This document shows positions 29,908-44,657 of a stretch of DNA of 64,000 nucleotides, piece by piece (position 1 is the first letter of the stretch; the number at the start of each line of letters is the position of its first letter). Both the position numbers and the translations under genes were made by a program. The notes under the pieces were generated by a model. That model did no database searches. It was not told the DNA's origin and saw only the letters and a list, made by a program, of their open reading frames with translations. The stretch covers positions 744,001 through 808,000 of the forward strand of contig JADLSH010000254.1 in the NCBI GenBank assembly GCA_016169945.1. Reading direction: 5' to 3'. This DNA is from Trachythela sp. YZ-2020. Its lineage: Eukaryota; Cnidaria; Anthozoa; Malacalcyonacea; Clavulariidae.

Positions 29908-32900
29908 AAAATTTCGTATTGTTGACTCAGCTTTGCTGAAACCTTCGATATTCGCTTTTGCGTTCGCACAATTGTTCACAGATTCTTATCTGAACAACAC
30001 GCACGAATGATTCTTATCTGACCAACAAGGTGAAATGCTAGCTATGTTTCCGTTTGATAACTACTGACCTGAACGCCGACACGTGCGTTGAAAATACGAT
30101 CAATAGAGTTGAGTTGTAGTGCAACAAAATCTGATTTCAACGCATGTTAGTTAGAAATGTTACTGCATACTGCATACTGTTCTGTTACTTATGCGTAATT
30201 ACCATGCTTTGCAATCGGCTTTTGTTGAAAATTGCAACAATTTTGTTGCCCGTAATGTAGGGTAGAGTTAGAGGGTAGAGTTTGTAGAGGGTTGAAATAT
30301 AAAGCTTCACTCTTAACAGTATATACTTGAATATATAGTTTGGTGCGAAGGCTCTTGATTTTACCGTTTACACTAGAGCGAAAGATTCCGGTTTCAATGT
30401 TTCATCAAGAACCCGAACGTTTTAGTGCCGGATTCATATGTTGCCGTTTACACACGTAGACGACGTGGTGATCTATACGATAGGAAATCACCTCAGTTTT
30501 GAGTTGTACCCGGAAACATTTGAATCCGAGAAAATTCGACGTGTAAACGGTTACCTCAACGAATCCGCTACCTTTTCTGGCGGCGATAAGTACTTTCGTG
30601 GCTTCTTTATATTTTGAGCGTTTATACTAATCCGAAAACCGAATTTATACAATCCATGCTGAGTTGTAGTGTAAACGGTTTATGTATCTGAATTCACCAA
30701 ATCCGATGACTTTAGCGAATCAGGAATCTTTTGCTCTCACTGTAAACGGGGTCTAAAGAGCCAAGCTGTGATTGGTTAACTGCGCGACAGAAAGAGTGAC
30801 TGCGCGGGAGATTACCGCAATTTAAGTTGTTTGCTACAGTTGTTTCGGCAATTTTAAACATCCCCTTGTGACATTATGTCCTCAATATAAACATGAGATA
30901 TTAGGTTGTTCTCCACAAATTTGCACAGTTAGGTGGGGGACACATAGTCATAGATGAGAGATTTACCTTTGCGAAGCAGGGAAGTGCTGGAGTTCTCGGC
31001 AAAACAAAAGCACAGTATTGCAAAGTTTCGAGAGGATTGGTCGAGTGTTTCCATAGGCGCATGGGTGTTCCCTGTTCTCATCCAAGGTCTCAAAAGGGAA
31101 AATTTCGTATTGTTGACTCAGCTTTGCTGAAACCTTCGATATTCGCTTTTGCGTTCGCACAATAGATTCTTATCTGACCAACAAGGTTAAATGCTAGCTA
31201 TGTTTCCGTTTGATAACTACTGACCTGAACGCCGACTCGCGTCAGTGTTGAAAATACGATCGACAGAGTTTCTACGAAACCCAGTGTTTTTTTCAAGGAT
31301 TTTCCAGTGGTGGAGCAAAACGCGCAAAAAGGGCACACCATGCACTTTCTTGAGTCTAATTACTTCCTTCTATTAAAGGTCTGTTTCACACGTCGAATTT
31401 TTCATGTATGTGTCGATCACCAGAAGAGGTGCGGTGGGGGGTCGGGACCATTATACTCCCAGAAAAAAATGGAAAATTGAGCCAGTCAGAATAGTGATTT
31501 CCAGCACTTCCTGGCGTCGAGTTAAAGTGCTTTTGGATTAAGTTTCTCGGTTTAGGCTAATTGTGTACTCGGTTCTTTCTGTTCGGCCAAATAGAATATA
31601 GACTTTATAATTCTTTCCAGTTCCCACCTAAGCTTTGCTAGTGCACATACTTAATTTGTTAAAAACATAGACTAGCTTAGTCCATGTTAGGGGTGATTGT
31701 CCTCCCTGTTAACCCCCAGCCCTGTTGTTTTCATGCCCGTGTGTGCCATAACAAAGGATGGTTCTTCATGTAGCCCTACACGAATTATATATAGGGTTAA
31801 GAAGGACTGAAAACACTTTACAGTCAAGGCTGGTAAACTAGTAGGGTTAGGATTGGGGTAAGGGTTGGGATTAAAGTTAATATATATATTTCGTATAAGG
31901 CTACCTAAAGAACGTACCCATTACAGTACACGTTATTTAACTGTAGCTAACATTTTGTGTTTACTCAGCACCTGCTATGCAGAGTAACAACTACCATTCA
32001 ACTGTTGCCCTTGTCAGAAGATTCGTACAACACCGAATGCCGAGGCGTTTCTATAATAAACGCTTTCGTCTGCACCGGTATTAAATGATTACCAAACCAT
32101 TGATTTATTAAACCAAGTCAGCAAATTATGCTTAGTAAAACTTAGACTTGCTCCAAGTCGAGATTTCATTCAATTCATTGTCTTTCTGACAGTTTCTGTA
32201 TTGATCCGCTATGAGTGAGACCCAGCCGTAGTTCTAGCAAATCAGAAATATGCGCAGACCCCCCCCCCCCCCACCGCACCTCTTCTGGTGATCGACACAT
32301 ACATGAAAAATTCGACGTGTGAAACAGACCTTTAATAGAAGGAAGTAATTAGACTCAAGAAAGTGCATGATGTGCCCTTTTTGCGCGTTTTGCTCCACCA
32401 CTGGAAAATCCTTGAAAAAACACTGGGTTTCGTAGCAACTCTGTTGATCGTATTTTCAACAATGACGCGTGTCGGCGTCTAGGTCAGTAGTTATCAAACG
32501 GAAACATAGCCAGCATTTCACCTTGTTGGTCAGATAAGAATCAATCGTGCGAACGCAAAAGCGAATATCGTAGGTTTCAGTAAAGCTGAGTCAACAATAC
32601 GAAATTTTCCCTCTTCTTTCGGGACCATAGTCCCCCAGAAAAAATGGAAAATTGAGCCAGTCAGAATAGTGATTTCCAGCACTTCCTGGCGTCGAGTTAC
32701 AGTGCTTTTGGATTAGGTTTCTCGGTTTAGGCTAATTGTGTACTCGGTTCTTTCTGTTCGGCCAAATAGAATATAGACTTTATAATTCTTTCCAGTTCCC
32801 ACCTAAGCTTTGCTAGTGCACAATCATACTTAATTTGTTAAAAACATAGACTAGCTTAGTCCATGTTAGGGGTGATTGTCCTCCCTGTTAACCCCCAGCT

Positions 32901-35900
32901 CTGTTGTTTTCATGCCCGTGTGTGCCATAACAAAGGATGGTTCTTCATGTAGCCCTACACGAATTATATATAGGGTTAAGAAGGACTGAAAACACTTTAC
33001 AGTCAAGGCTGGTAAACTAGTAGGGTTAGGGTTGGGGTAAGGCTTGGGATTAAAGTTAATATATATATTTCGTATAGGGCTACCTAAAGAACGTACCCAT
33101 TACAGTACACGTTATTTAACTGTAGCTAACATTTTGTGTTTACTCAGCACCTGCTATGCAGAGTACTAACAACTACCATTCAACTGTTGCCCTTGTCAGA
33201 ATTAGACAGGGGTGGGTGGGAATTGACCTAGAAAGCGAACAAATAAAGGGATATTTTGTATACATTTTACACTTTTTATTAAATAGAACCGAACTATTTG
33301 AATTTCTATTTTGTTATCGTCTTTAAACGTTCATAACTTCCGGTCAAAAGACCCAGGCAACAGGGGCAACAAGCCCGGCCTTTTTTCTTCAGTGGTGGGG
33401 CACTAGAAAGGGCCCACTGGGGAAAATGCCCCACCACGACCCGGTATTAAAAATGCCCTGTTGTCAAAACCTGATTTCATTGCATGTTGTTAGAAATGTA
33501 AAACTTAGATTTTCTGATTTTCTGTTATATACCTTGTCGAAACTGTTGCAACAATTTGTTGTCCATATGTTGGTATGCCATTTATGCGCTAATCAAAAAC
33601 GCTGTTCAACGCATGCCCACTTCGCCATATGTTGAAGTAAACATTTAAAATGTCAATACATTTGTTTTTCTTCGATTTTCAGTTCTCAAACTTCTTAGCT
33701 CAAACTGAACGCAAATGTAATTTAATGAATTTGGAACACTTACAAACACAGAAATAACATAAACACCACATTGACTTCCACGTTTGAGATAATATATAGG
33801 GCTGCTGTGTAAGTAATCACTCTCTCTCGTAGCCACGCTCTTTGTGAGCGACTGCTTACTTGCACAATCTACCCATAGCCATTCTCGATTGTTTTAGCAG
33901 TTGACCAATCACGCGTTTTTTGAAATTACGCGCGAAACTATTGCAGGAAGCAAGGTGTGACGATGCGGCAATTCAGAATTTACATATAGGACGGACGAAT
34001 AATGCTATAGTTTTCTTGTTTTTCATGTAAAATGTTTTCTAAAAGAAAATTTGAAGAAAGATAAAGCTTAACTCTTAAACACAAGCATCTAACGTGTGTG
34101 TATTTTATTTGAAACGCTAAGATTATTGCCGCCGTTGAGCAGTGAAACGCACACAAACTGAAATGATGTAAAATGTAGACAGTATCACACTTGTCATTCG
34201 GCATGGATTCGTACAACACCGAATGCCGAGGCGTTTTTACAATAAACGCTTTCGTCTGCACCGGTATTAAATGATTACCAAACCATTGATTTATTAAACC
34301 AAGTCAGCAAATTATGCTTAGTAAAACTTAGACTTGCTCCAAGATTCTCTTTCATTCAATTCATTGTCTTTCTGTATTGATCCACTATGAGTGAGACCCA
34401 GCCGTAGTTCTAGAAAAGCAGAAATATGCGCAGAAAGAAAAGGGAAAATTTCGTATTGTTGACTCAGCTTTGCTGAAACCTACGATATTCGCTTTTGCGT
34501 TCGCACAATTGTTCACAGATTCTTATCTGACCAACAAGGTGAAATGCTGGCTATGTTTCCGTTTGATAACTACTGACCTGAACGCCGACACGTGCGTTGA
34601 AAATACGATCAATAGAGTTGAGTTGTAGTGCAACAAAATCTGATTTCAACGCATGTTAGTTAGAAATGTTACTGCATGTTGTCTGATGTTCGGTTAACTT
34701 ATGCGTAATTACCATGCTTTGAAATCGGCTCTTGTTGAAAGTTGCAACAATTTTGTTGCCCGTAATGTAGGGTAGAGTTAGAGGGTAGAGTTTGTAGAGG
34801 GTTGAAATATAAAGCTTCACTCTTAACAGTATATACTTGAATATATAGTTTGGTGCGAAGGCTCTTGATTTTACCGTTTACACTAGAGCGAAATATTCCG
34901 GTTTCAATGTTTCATCAAGAACCCGAACGTTTTAGTGCCGGATTCATATGTTGCCGTTTACACACGTAGACGACGTGGTGATCTATACGATAGGAAATCA
35001 CCTCAGTTTTGAGTTGTACCCGGAAACATTTGAATCCGAGAAAATTCGACGTGTAAACGGTTTATACCTCAACGAATCCGCGACCTTTTCTGGCGGCGAT
35101 AAATACTTTCGTGGCTTCTTTATATTTTGAGCGTTTATACTAATCCGAAAACCGAATTTATACAATCCATGCTGAGTTGTAGTGTAAACGGTTTATGTAT
35201 CTGAATTCACCAAATCCGATGACTTTAGCGAATCAGGAATCTTTTGCTCTCACTGTAAACGGGGTCTAAAGAGCCAAGCTGTGATTGGTTAACTGCGCGA
35301 CAGAAAGAGTGACTGCGTGGGAGATTACCGCAATTTAAGTTGTTTGCTACAGTTGTTTCGGCAATTTTAAACATCCCCTTGTGACATTATGTCCTCAATA
35401 TAAAGATGAGATATTAGGTTGTTCTCCACAAATTTGCACAGTTAGGTGGGGGGACACATAGTCATAGATGAGAGATTTACCTTTGCGAAGCAGGGAAGTG
35501 CTGGAGTTCTCGGCAACACAAAAGCACAGTATTGCAAAGTTTCGAGAGGATTGGTCAAGTGTTTCCATAGGCGCATGGGTGTTCCCTGTTCTCATCCAAT
35601 GTCTCAAAAGGGAAAATTTCGTATTGTTGACTCAGCTTTGCTGAAACCTTCGATATTCGCTTTTGCGTTCGCACGATTGATTCTTATCTGACCAACAAGG
35701 TGAAATGCTGGCTATGTTTCCGTTTGATAACTACTGACCTAGACGCCGACACGTGCATTGGAAATACGATCAACAGAGTTGCTACGAAACCCAGTGCTTT
35801 TTTTTAAGGATTTCCCAGTGGTGGAGCAAAACGCACAAAAAGGGCCTACCATGCACTTTCTTGAGTCTATTAATTACTTCCTTCCATTAAAGGCCTGTTT

Positions 35901-38900
35901 CAAACGTCGAATTTTCACGGGTATGTGTCGATCACCAGAAGAGGTGTGGTGGGGGGTCGGGGCCATAGTCCCCCAGAAAAAAATGGAAAATTGAGCCAGT
36001 CAGAATAGTGATTTCCAGCACTTCCTGGCGTCGAGTTACAGTGTTTTTGGATTAAGTTTCTCGGTTTAGGCTAATTGTGTACTCGGTTCTTTCTGTTCGG
36101 CCAAATAGAATATAGACTTTATAATTCTTTCCAGTTCCCACCTAAGCTTTGCTAGTGCACATACTTAATTTGTTAAAAACATAGACTAGCTTAGTCCATG
36201 TTAGGGGTGATTGTCCTCCCTGTTAACCCCCAGCCCTGTTGTTTTCATGTCCGTGTGTGCCATAACAAAGGATGGTTCTTCATGTAGCCCTACACGAATT
36301 ATATATAGGGTTAAGAAGGACTGAAAACACTTTACAGTCAAGGCTGGTGAACTAGTAGGGTTAGGATTGGGGTAATGGTTGGGATTAAAGTTAATATATA
36401 TATTTCGTATAGGGCTACCTAAAGAACATACCCATTACAGTACACGTTATTTAACTGTAGCTAACATTTTGTGTTTACTCAGCACCTGCTATGCAGAGTA
36501 ACAACTACCATTCAACTGTTGCCCTTGTCAGAAGACAGGGGTGGGTGGGAATTGACCTAGAAAGCGAACAAATAAAGGGATATTTTGTATACATTTTACA
36601 CTTTTTATTAAATAGAACCGAACTATTTGAATTTCTATTTTGTTATCGTCTTTAAACGTTCATAACTTCCGGTCAAAAGACCCAAGCAACAGGGGCAGCA
36701 AGCCCTTTTTTCTTCAGTGGTGGGGCACTAGAAAGGGCCCACTGGGGAAAATGCCCCACCACGACCCGGTATTAAAAATGCCCTGTTGTCAAAACCTGAT
36801 TTCAATGCATGTTAATTAGAAATGCTTATGCTTGTTGCATGTTTTCTGATTTTCTGTTATATACCTTGTCGAAACTGTTGCAACAATTTGTTGTCCATAT
36901 GTTGGTATGCCATTATGCGGTAATCAAAAACGTTCAACGCATGCCCACTTCGCCATATGTTGAAGGTAAACATTTAAAATGTCAATACATTTGTTTTTCT
37001 TCGATTTTCAGTTCTCAAACTTCTTAGCTCAAACTGAACGCAAATGTAATTTAATGAATTTCGAACAATTTCAAACACAGATGAGAAATAACATAAACAC
37101 TACATTGACTCCCACGTTTGAGATAATATATAGGGCTGCTGTGTAAGTAATCACTCTCTCTCGTAGCCACGCTCTTTGTGAGCGACTGCTTACATACTTG
37201 CACAATCTACCATAGCCATTCTCGATTGTTTTAGCTTGACCAATCACAAGCCGTTTTGTGAAATTACCGCGCGAAACTATTGCAGGAAGCAAGGTGTGAC
37301 GATGCGGCAATTCAGAATTTACATATAGGACGGACGAATAAACGCTATAGTTTTCGTGTTTTTCATGTAAAATGTTTTCTAAAAGAAAATTTGAAGAAAG
37401 ATAAAGCTTAACTCTTAAACACAAGCATCTAACGTGTGTATATTTTATTTGAAACGCTAAGATTATTGCCGCCGTTGAGCAGTGAAACGCACACAAACCG
37501 AAATGATGTAAAATGTAGACAGTATCACACTTGTCATTCGGCATGGATTCGTACAACACCGAATGCCGAGGCGTTTTTATAATAAACGCTTTCGTCTGCA
37601 CCGGTATTAAATGATTACCAAACCATTGATTTATTAAACCAAGTCAGCAAATTATGCTTAGTAAAACTTAGACTTGCTCCAAGATTCTCTTTCATTCAAT
37701 TCATTGTCTTTCTGTATTGATCCACTATGAGTGAGACCCAGCCGTAGTTCTAGCAAATCAGAAACATGCGCAGAAAGAAGAGGGAAAATTTCGTATTGTT
37801 GACTCAGCTTTGCTGAAACCTACGATATTCGCTTTTGCGTTCGCACGATTGATTCTTATCTGACCAACAAGGTGAAATGCTGGCTATGTTTCCGTTTGAT
37901 AACTACTGACCTGAACGCCGACACGTGCGTTGAAAATACGATCAACAGAGTTGCTACGAAACCCAGTGTTTTTTTCAAGGATTTTCCAGTGGTGGAGCAA
38001 CACGCGCAAAAAGGGCCTATCATGCACTTTCTTGAGTCTAATTACTTCCTTCCATTAAAGGCCTGTTTCAAACGTCGAATTTTCACGGGTATGTGTCGAT
38101 CACCAGAAGAGGTGTGGTAGGGGGTCGGGACCATAGTCCCCCAGAAAAAAATGGAAAATTGAGCCAGTCAGAATAGTGATTTCCAGCACTTCCTGGCGTC
38201 GAGTTAAAGTGCTTTTGGATTAAGTTTCTCGGTTTAGGCTAATTGTGTACTCGGTTCTTTCTGTTCGGCCAAATAGAATATAGACTTTATAATTCTTTCC
38301 AGTTCCCACCTAAGATTTGCTAGTGCACATACTTAATTTGTTAAAAACATAGACTAGCTTAGTCCATGTTAGGGGTGATTGTCCTCCCTGTTAACCCCCA
38401 GCTCTGTTGTTTTCATGCCCGTGTGTGCCATAACAAAGGATGGTTCTTCATGTAGCCCTACACGAATTATATATAGGGTTAAGAAGGACTGAAAACACTT
38501 TACAGTCAAGGCTGGTAAACTAGTAGGGTTAGGATTGGGGTAAGGCTTGGGATTAAAGTTAATATATATATTTCGTATAAGGCTACCTAAAGAACGTACC
38601 CATTACAGTACACGTTATTTAACTGTAGCTAACATTTTGTGTTTACTCAGCACCTGCTATGCAGAGTAACAACTACCATTCAACTGTTGCCCTTGTCAGA
38701 AGACAGGGGTGGGTGGGAATTGACCTAGAAAGCGAACAAATAGAGGGATATTTTGTATACATTTTACACTTTTCATTAAATAGAACCGAACTATTTGAAT
38801 TTCTATTTTGTTATCGTCTTTAAACGTTCATAACTTCCGGTCAAAAGACCCAAGCAACAGGGGCAGCAAGCCCTTTTTTCTTCAGTGGTGGGGCACTAGA

Positions 38901-41900
38901 AAGGGCCCACTGGGGCAAATGCCCCACCACGACCCGGTATTAAAAATGCCCTGTTGTCAAAACCTGATTTCAATGCATGTTAATTAGAAATGCTTATGCT
39001 TGTTGCATGTTTTCTGATTTTCTGTTATATACCTTGTCGAAACTGTTGCAACAATTTGTTGTCCATATGTTGGTATGCCATTATGCGGTAATCAAAAACG
39101 TTCAACGCATGCCCACTTCGCCATATGTTGAAGGTAAATATTTAAAATGTCAATACATTTGTTTTTCTTCGATTTTCAGTTCTCAAACTTCTTAGCTCAA
39201 ACTGAACGCAAATGTAATTTAATGAATTTCGAACAATTTCAAACACAGATGAGAAATAACATAAACACTACATTGACTCCCACGTTTGAGATAATATATA
39301 GGGCTGCTGTGTAAGTAATCACTCTCTCTCGTAGCCACGCTCTTTGTGAGCGACTGCTTACATACTTGCACAATCTACCATAGCCATTCTCGATTGTTTT
39401 AGCAGTTGACCAATCACGCGTTTTGTGAAATTACCGCGCGAAACTATTGCAGGAAGCAAGGTGTGACGATGCGGCAATTCAGAATTTACATATAGGACGG
39501 ACGAATAAACGCTATAGTTTTCGTGTTTTTCATGTAAAATGTTTTCTAAAAGAAAATTTGAAGAAAGATAAAGCTTAACTCTTAAACACAATCATCTAAC
39601 GTGTGTGTATTTTATTTGAACCGCTAAGATTATTATTGCCGCCGTTGAGCAGTGAAACGCACACAAACTGAAATGATGTAAAATGTAGACAGTATCACAC
39701 TTGTCATTCGGCATGGATTCGTACAACACCGAATGCCGAGGCGTTTTTATAATAAACGCTTTCGTCTGCACCGGTATTAAATGATTACCAAACCATTGAT
39801 TTATTAAACCAAGTCAGCAAATTATGCTTAGTAAAACTTAGACTTGCTCCAAGTCGAGATTTCATTCAATTCATTGTCTTTCTGACAGTTTCTGTATTGA
39901 TCCACTATGAGTGAGACCCAGCCGTAGTTCTAGAAAATCAGAAATATGCGCAGAAAGAAGAGGGAAAATTTCGTATTGTTGACTCAGCTTTGCTGAAACC
40001 TACGATATTCGCTTTTGCGTTCGCACAATTGTTCACAGATTACTTATATTTTGAGCGTTCACAGAGTACTTATATTTTGAGCGTTTATACTAATCCGAAA
40101 ACCGAATTTATACAATCCATGCTGAGTTGTAGTGTAAACGGTTTATGTATCTGAATTCACCAAATCCGATGACTTTAGCGAATCAGGAATCTTTTGCTCT
40201 CACTGTAAACGGGGTCTAAAGAGCCAAGCTGTGATTGGTTAACTGCGCGACAGAAAGAGTGACTGCGTGGGAGATTACCGCAATTTAAGTTGTTTGCTAC
40301 AGTTGTTTCGGCAATTTTAAACATCCCCTTGTGACATTATGTCCTCAATATAAACATGAGATATTAGGTTGTTCTCCACAAATTTGCACAGTTAGGTGGG
40401 GGGACACATAGTCATAGATGAGAGATTTACCTTTGCGAAGCAGGGAAGTGCTGGAGTTCTCGGCAACACAAAAGCACAGTATTGCAAAGTTTCGAGAGGA
40501 TTGGTCAAGTGTTTCCATAGGCGCATGGGTGTTCCCTGTTCTCATCCAAGGTCTCAAAAGGGAAAATTTCGTATTGTTGACTCAGCTTTGCTGAAACCTT
40601 CGATATTCGCTTTTGCGTTCGCACAATTGATTCTTATCTGACCAACGCTATGTTTCCGTTTGATAACTACTGACCTGAACGCCGACACGCGTCATTGTTG
40701 AAAATACGATCAACAGAGCTGCTACGAAACCCAGTGTTTTTTTCAAGGATTTTCCAGTGGTGGAGCAAAACGCGCAAAAAGGGCACACCATACACTTTCT
40801 TGAGTCTAATTACTTCCTTCTATTAAATGCCTGTTTCAAACGTCGAATTTTCCGTGTATGTGTCGATCACCAGAAGAGGTGCGGTGGGGGGTCGGGACCA
40901 TAGTCTCCCAGAAAAAAATGGAACTGAATTGAGCCAGTCAGAATAGTGATTTCCAGCACTTCCTGGCGTCGAGTTAAAGTGCTTTTGGATCATTAAGTTT
41001 CTCGGTTTAGGCTAATTGTGTACTCGGTTCTTTCTGTTCGGCCAAATAGAATATAGACTTTATAATTCTTTCCAGTTCCCACCTAAGCTTTGCTAGTGCA
41101 CATACTTAATTTGTTAAAAACATAGACTAGCTTAGTCCATGTTAGGGGTGATTGTCCTCCCTGTTAACCCCCAGCCCTGTTGTTTTCATGCCCGTGTGTG
41201 CCATAACAAAGGATGGTTCTTCATGTAGCCCTACACGAATTATATATAGGGTTAAGAAGGACTGAAAACACTTTACAGTCAAGGCTGGTAAACTAGTAGG
41301 GTTGGGATTGGGGTAAGGCTTGGGATTAAAGTTAATATATATATTTCGTATAAGGCTACCTAAAGAACGTACCCATTACAGTACACGTTATTTAACTGTA
41401 GCTAACATTTTGTGTTTACACAGCACCTGCTATGCAGAGTAACAACTACCATTCAACTGTTACCCTTGTCAGAAGACAGTGGTGGGTGGGAATTGACCTA
41501 GAAAGCGAACAAATAAAGGGATATTTTGTATACATTTTACACTTTTTATTAAATAGAACCGAACTATTTGAATTTCTATTTTGTTAGCGTCTTTAAACGC
41601 TCATAACTTCTGGTCAAAAGACCCAGGCAACAGGGGCAACAAGCCCGGCCTTTGTTCTTCAGTGGTGGGGCACTAGAAAGGGCCCACTGGGGAAAATGCC
41701 CCACCACGACCCGGTATTAAAAATGCCCTGATGTAAAAACCTAATTTCAATGCATGTTAATTAGAAATGCTTATGCTTTTTGCATGTTTTCTGATTTTCT
41801 GTTATATATCTTGTCGAAACTGTTGCAACAAATTGTTGCCCATATGTTGGTATGCCATTATGCGGTAATCAAAAACGTTCAACGCATGCCCACTTCGCCA

Positions 41901-43960
41901 TATGTTGAAGGTAAACATTTAAAATGTCAATATATTTGTTTTTCTTCGATTTTCAGTTCTCAAACTTCTTAGCTCAAACTGAACGCAAATGTAATTTAAT
42001 GAATTTCGAACAATTTCAAACACAGAAATAACATAAACACTACATTGACTCCCACGTTTGAGATAATATATAGGGTTGCTGTGTAAGTAATCACTCTCTC
42101 TCGTAGCCACGCTCTTTGTGAGCGACTGCTTACATACTTGCACAATCTACCCATAGCCATTCTCGATTGTTTTAGCCCGGTTGACCAATCACAAGCCGTT
42201 TTGTGAAATCACCGCGCGAAACTATTGCAGGAAGCAAGGTGTGACGATGCGGCAATTCAGAATTTACATATAGGACGGACGAATAAACGCTATAGTTTTC
42301 GTATTTTTCATGTAAAATGTTTTCTGAAAGAAAATTTGAAGAAAGATAAAGCTTAACTCTTAAACACAATCATCTAACGTGTGTGTATTTTATTTGAACC
42401 GCTAAGATTATTGCCGCCGTTGAGCAGTGAAACGCACACAAACCGAAATGATGTTCAATGTAGACAGTATCACACTTGTCATTCATGGATTCGTACAACA
42501 CCGAATGCCGAGGCGTTTCTATAATAAACGCTTTCGTCTGCACCGGTATTAAATGATTACCAAACCATTGATTTATTAAACCAAGTCAGCAAATTATGCT
42601 TAGTAAAACTTAGACTTGCTCCAAGTCGAGATTTCATTCAATTCATTGTCTTTCTGACAGTTTCTGTATTGATCCACTATGAGTGAGACCCAGTCGTAGT
42701 TCTAGAAAATCAGAAACATGCGCAGAAAGAAGAGGGAAAATTTCGTATTGTTGACTCAGCTTTGCTGAAACCTACGATATTCGCTTTTGCGTTCGCACAA
42801 TTGTTCACAGATTCTTATCTGAACAACACGCACGAATGATTCTTATCTGACCAACAAGGTGAAATGCTAGCTATGTTTCCGTTTGATAACTACTGACCTG
42901 AACGCCGACACGTGCGTTGAAAATACGATCAATAGAGTTGAGTTCAGTGTAGTGCAACAAAATCTGATTTCAACGCATGTTAGTTAGAAATGTTACTGCA
43001 TACTGCATACTGTTCTGTTACTTATGCGTAATTACCATGCTTTGAAATCGGCTTTTGTTGAAAATTGCAACAATTTTGTTGCCCGTAATGTAGGGTAGAG
43101 TTAGAGGGTAGAGTTTGTAGAGGGTTGAAATATAAAGCTTCACTCTTAACAGTATATACTTGAATATATAGTTTGGTGCGAAGGCTCTTGATTTTACCGT
43201 TCACACTAGAGCGAAAGATTCCGGTTTCAATGTTTCATCAAGAACCCGAACGTTTTAGTGCCGGATTCATATGTTGCCGTTTACACACGTAGACGACGTG
43301 GTGATCTATACGATAGGAAATCACCTCAGTTTTGAGTTGTACCCGGAAACATTTGAATCCGAGAAAATTCGACGTGTAAACGGTTACCTCAACGAATCTG
43401 CGACCTTTTCTGGCGGCGATAAGTACTTTCGTGGCTTCTTTATATTTTGAGCGTTTATACTAATTCGAAAACCGAATTTATACAATCCATGCTGAGTTGT
43501 AGTGTAAACGGTTTATGTATCTGAATTCACCAAATCCGATGACTTTAGCGAATCAGGAATCTTTTGCTCTCACTGTAAACGGGGTCTAAAGAGCCAAGCT
43601 GTGATTGGTTAACTGCGCGACAGAAAGAGTGACTGCGCGGGAGATTACCGCAATTTAAGTAGTTTGCTACACTTGTTTTGGCAATTTTAAACATCCCCTT
43701 GTGACATTATGTCCTCAATATAAACATGAGATATTAGGTTGTTCTCCACAAATTTGCACAGTTTATAGGTGGGGGGACACATAGTCATAGATGAGAGATT
43801 TACCTTTGCGAAGCAGGGAAGTGCTGGAGTTCTCGGCAACACAAAAGCACAGTATTGCAAAGTTTCGAGAGGATTGGTCAAGTGTTTCCATTGCGCATGG
43901 GTGTTCCCTGTTCTCATCCAAGGTTACTGAAGTCTGAGTAGGATTTTTCCTCTAACAATG
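29908..43960. repeat. Higher-order array of 2.2-kb (A) and 1.2-kb (B) blocks
   Basis: The landmark ATTTCGTATTGTTGACTCAG recurs near 29,908, 31,102, 34,447, 35,612, 37,790, 39,968, 40,565 and 42,740, and once inverted near 32,600. Consecutive A blocks are about 2,175 bp apart (35,612 to 37,790 to 39,968; 40,565 to 42,740). B blocks containing the GTTTACAC MITE fall at about 29,908-31,086, 34,447-35,605 and 42,736-43,925, with a truncated one near 40,050-40,555. The A block at 31,087-32,257 has lost about 1 kb (after CCCTTGTCAGAAG). The open frames that recur unit to unit have no recognisable domain and shift between copies. No gene is supported anywhere in these 14 kb. Confidence 0.85.
32258..32620. 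other. 363-bp local inversion inside the array
   Basis: Normal units read ATATGCGCAGA, AAGAAGAGGGAAAATTTCG, and about 350 bp later GAGGTGCGGTGGGGGGTC, GGGACCATAGTCC. Here ATATGCGCAGA is followed by a C-run and CCACCGCACCTCTTCTGGTG, then the whole segment in reverse complement to TTTTCCCTCTTCTTTC, then GGGACCATAGTCC. Sequence outside the two junctions is in normal order. Confidence 0.85.
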
Positions 43961-44015
43961 CAAAGACAATGCAATATCAGAAGACGCCGTTCAAGCAGCC
44001 AAAGCGGCTACCACC

Positions 44016-44458
44016 AAAAAGCGATCCAACGATACATGGAACCTGAAACGGGAGGCGGAACCGTGCACAATTTATGCCTGAATTATCGCATTTAAGCGAT
44101 AATATTTCCGATTGGAAACGTCTTTTCAAAAAGCTTCAAAAGCTGTATATCGTTGCGGCCGTTAATTCAATTCTTTTATATATATTGTCTATAAGCATAT
44201 TTAAGCATTAGACAAGCGTACGTATGAATTATGAGAGGCAACACTTAACCGCGCAAAGTCAAATCACGTTGAATACGCACATTTAATGCGGCATTTATAA
44301 AATTCGGCATTTCATTAACACGGCTAACTGCTAGCCCCGTATCAGTATAAGCGAATAATCACCATTCCTACGGTGCTCAAATGCGATAATTTTCATACAT
44401 TGTGCACGATTGCGGTTCCAGATTCCGGTTCCCCGTTGTATCGCTTTAACGCTTTTTA
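44016..44458. mobile_element. MITE-like element upstream of oxidase gene 2
   Basis: Second copy of the element at 7,329-7,769, with the same imperfect inverted ends and the same distance to the TATA box. It was therefore carried along by the segmental duplication. Confidence 0.7.
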
Positions 44459-44594
44459 ATAGAATATTGAAAACAAAGAGAGACCTTTCGAGAGGTTTGG
44501 TCAAGTGCCCCGATAAGGCATGGGTGGTACCTCACGCAACAAACAGTCATGCGCAGTGCATAGGTTGGTAGGATTTTTCCTCCAAAAACGCGAC

Positions 44595-44602
44595 TATATA
44601 AA
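44595..44602 (+). promoter_or_regulatory. TATA box of multicopper oxidase gene 2
   Basis: TATATAAA, 63 bp upstream of the ATG at 44,658, the same spacing as in gene 1. The flanks (CGCGACTATATAAAGCGTCC) are identical. Confidence 0.7.
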
Positions 44603-44657
44603 GCGTCCATCTCGCAAATCTTGTTCATTTCACTACATCTTGTGCTGTTGGATTGAG

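Noticed and set aside
37071..37601. 176-codon minus-strand frame in an array unit
   Set aside because: Shorter, frame-disrupted versions occur in every sister unit (for example 33,980-34,261 and 39,358-39,591), so it is not maintained as a coding sequence.
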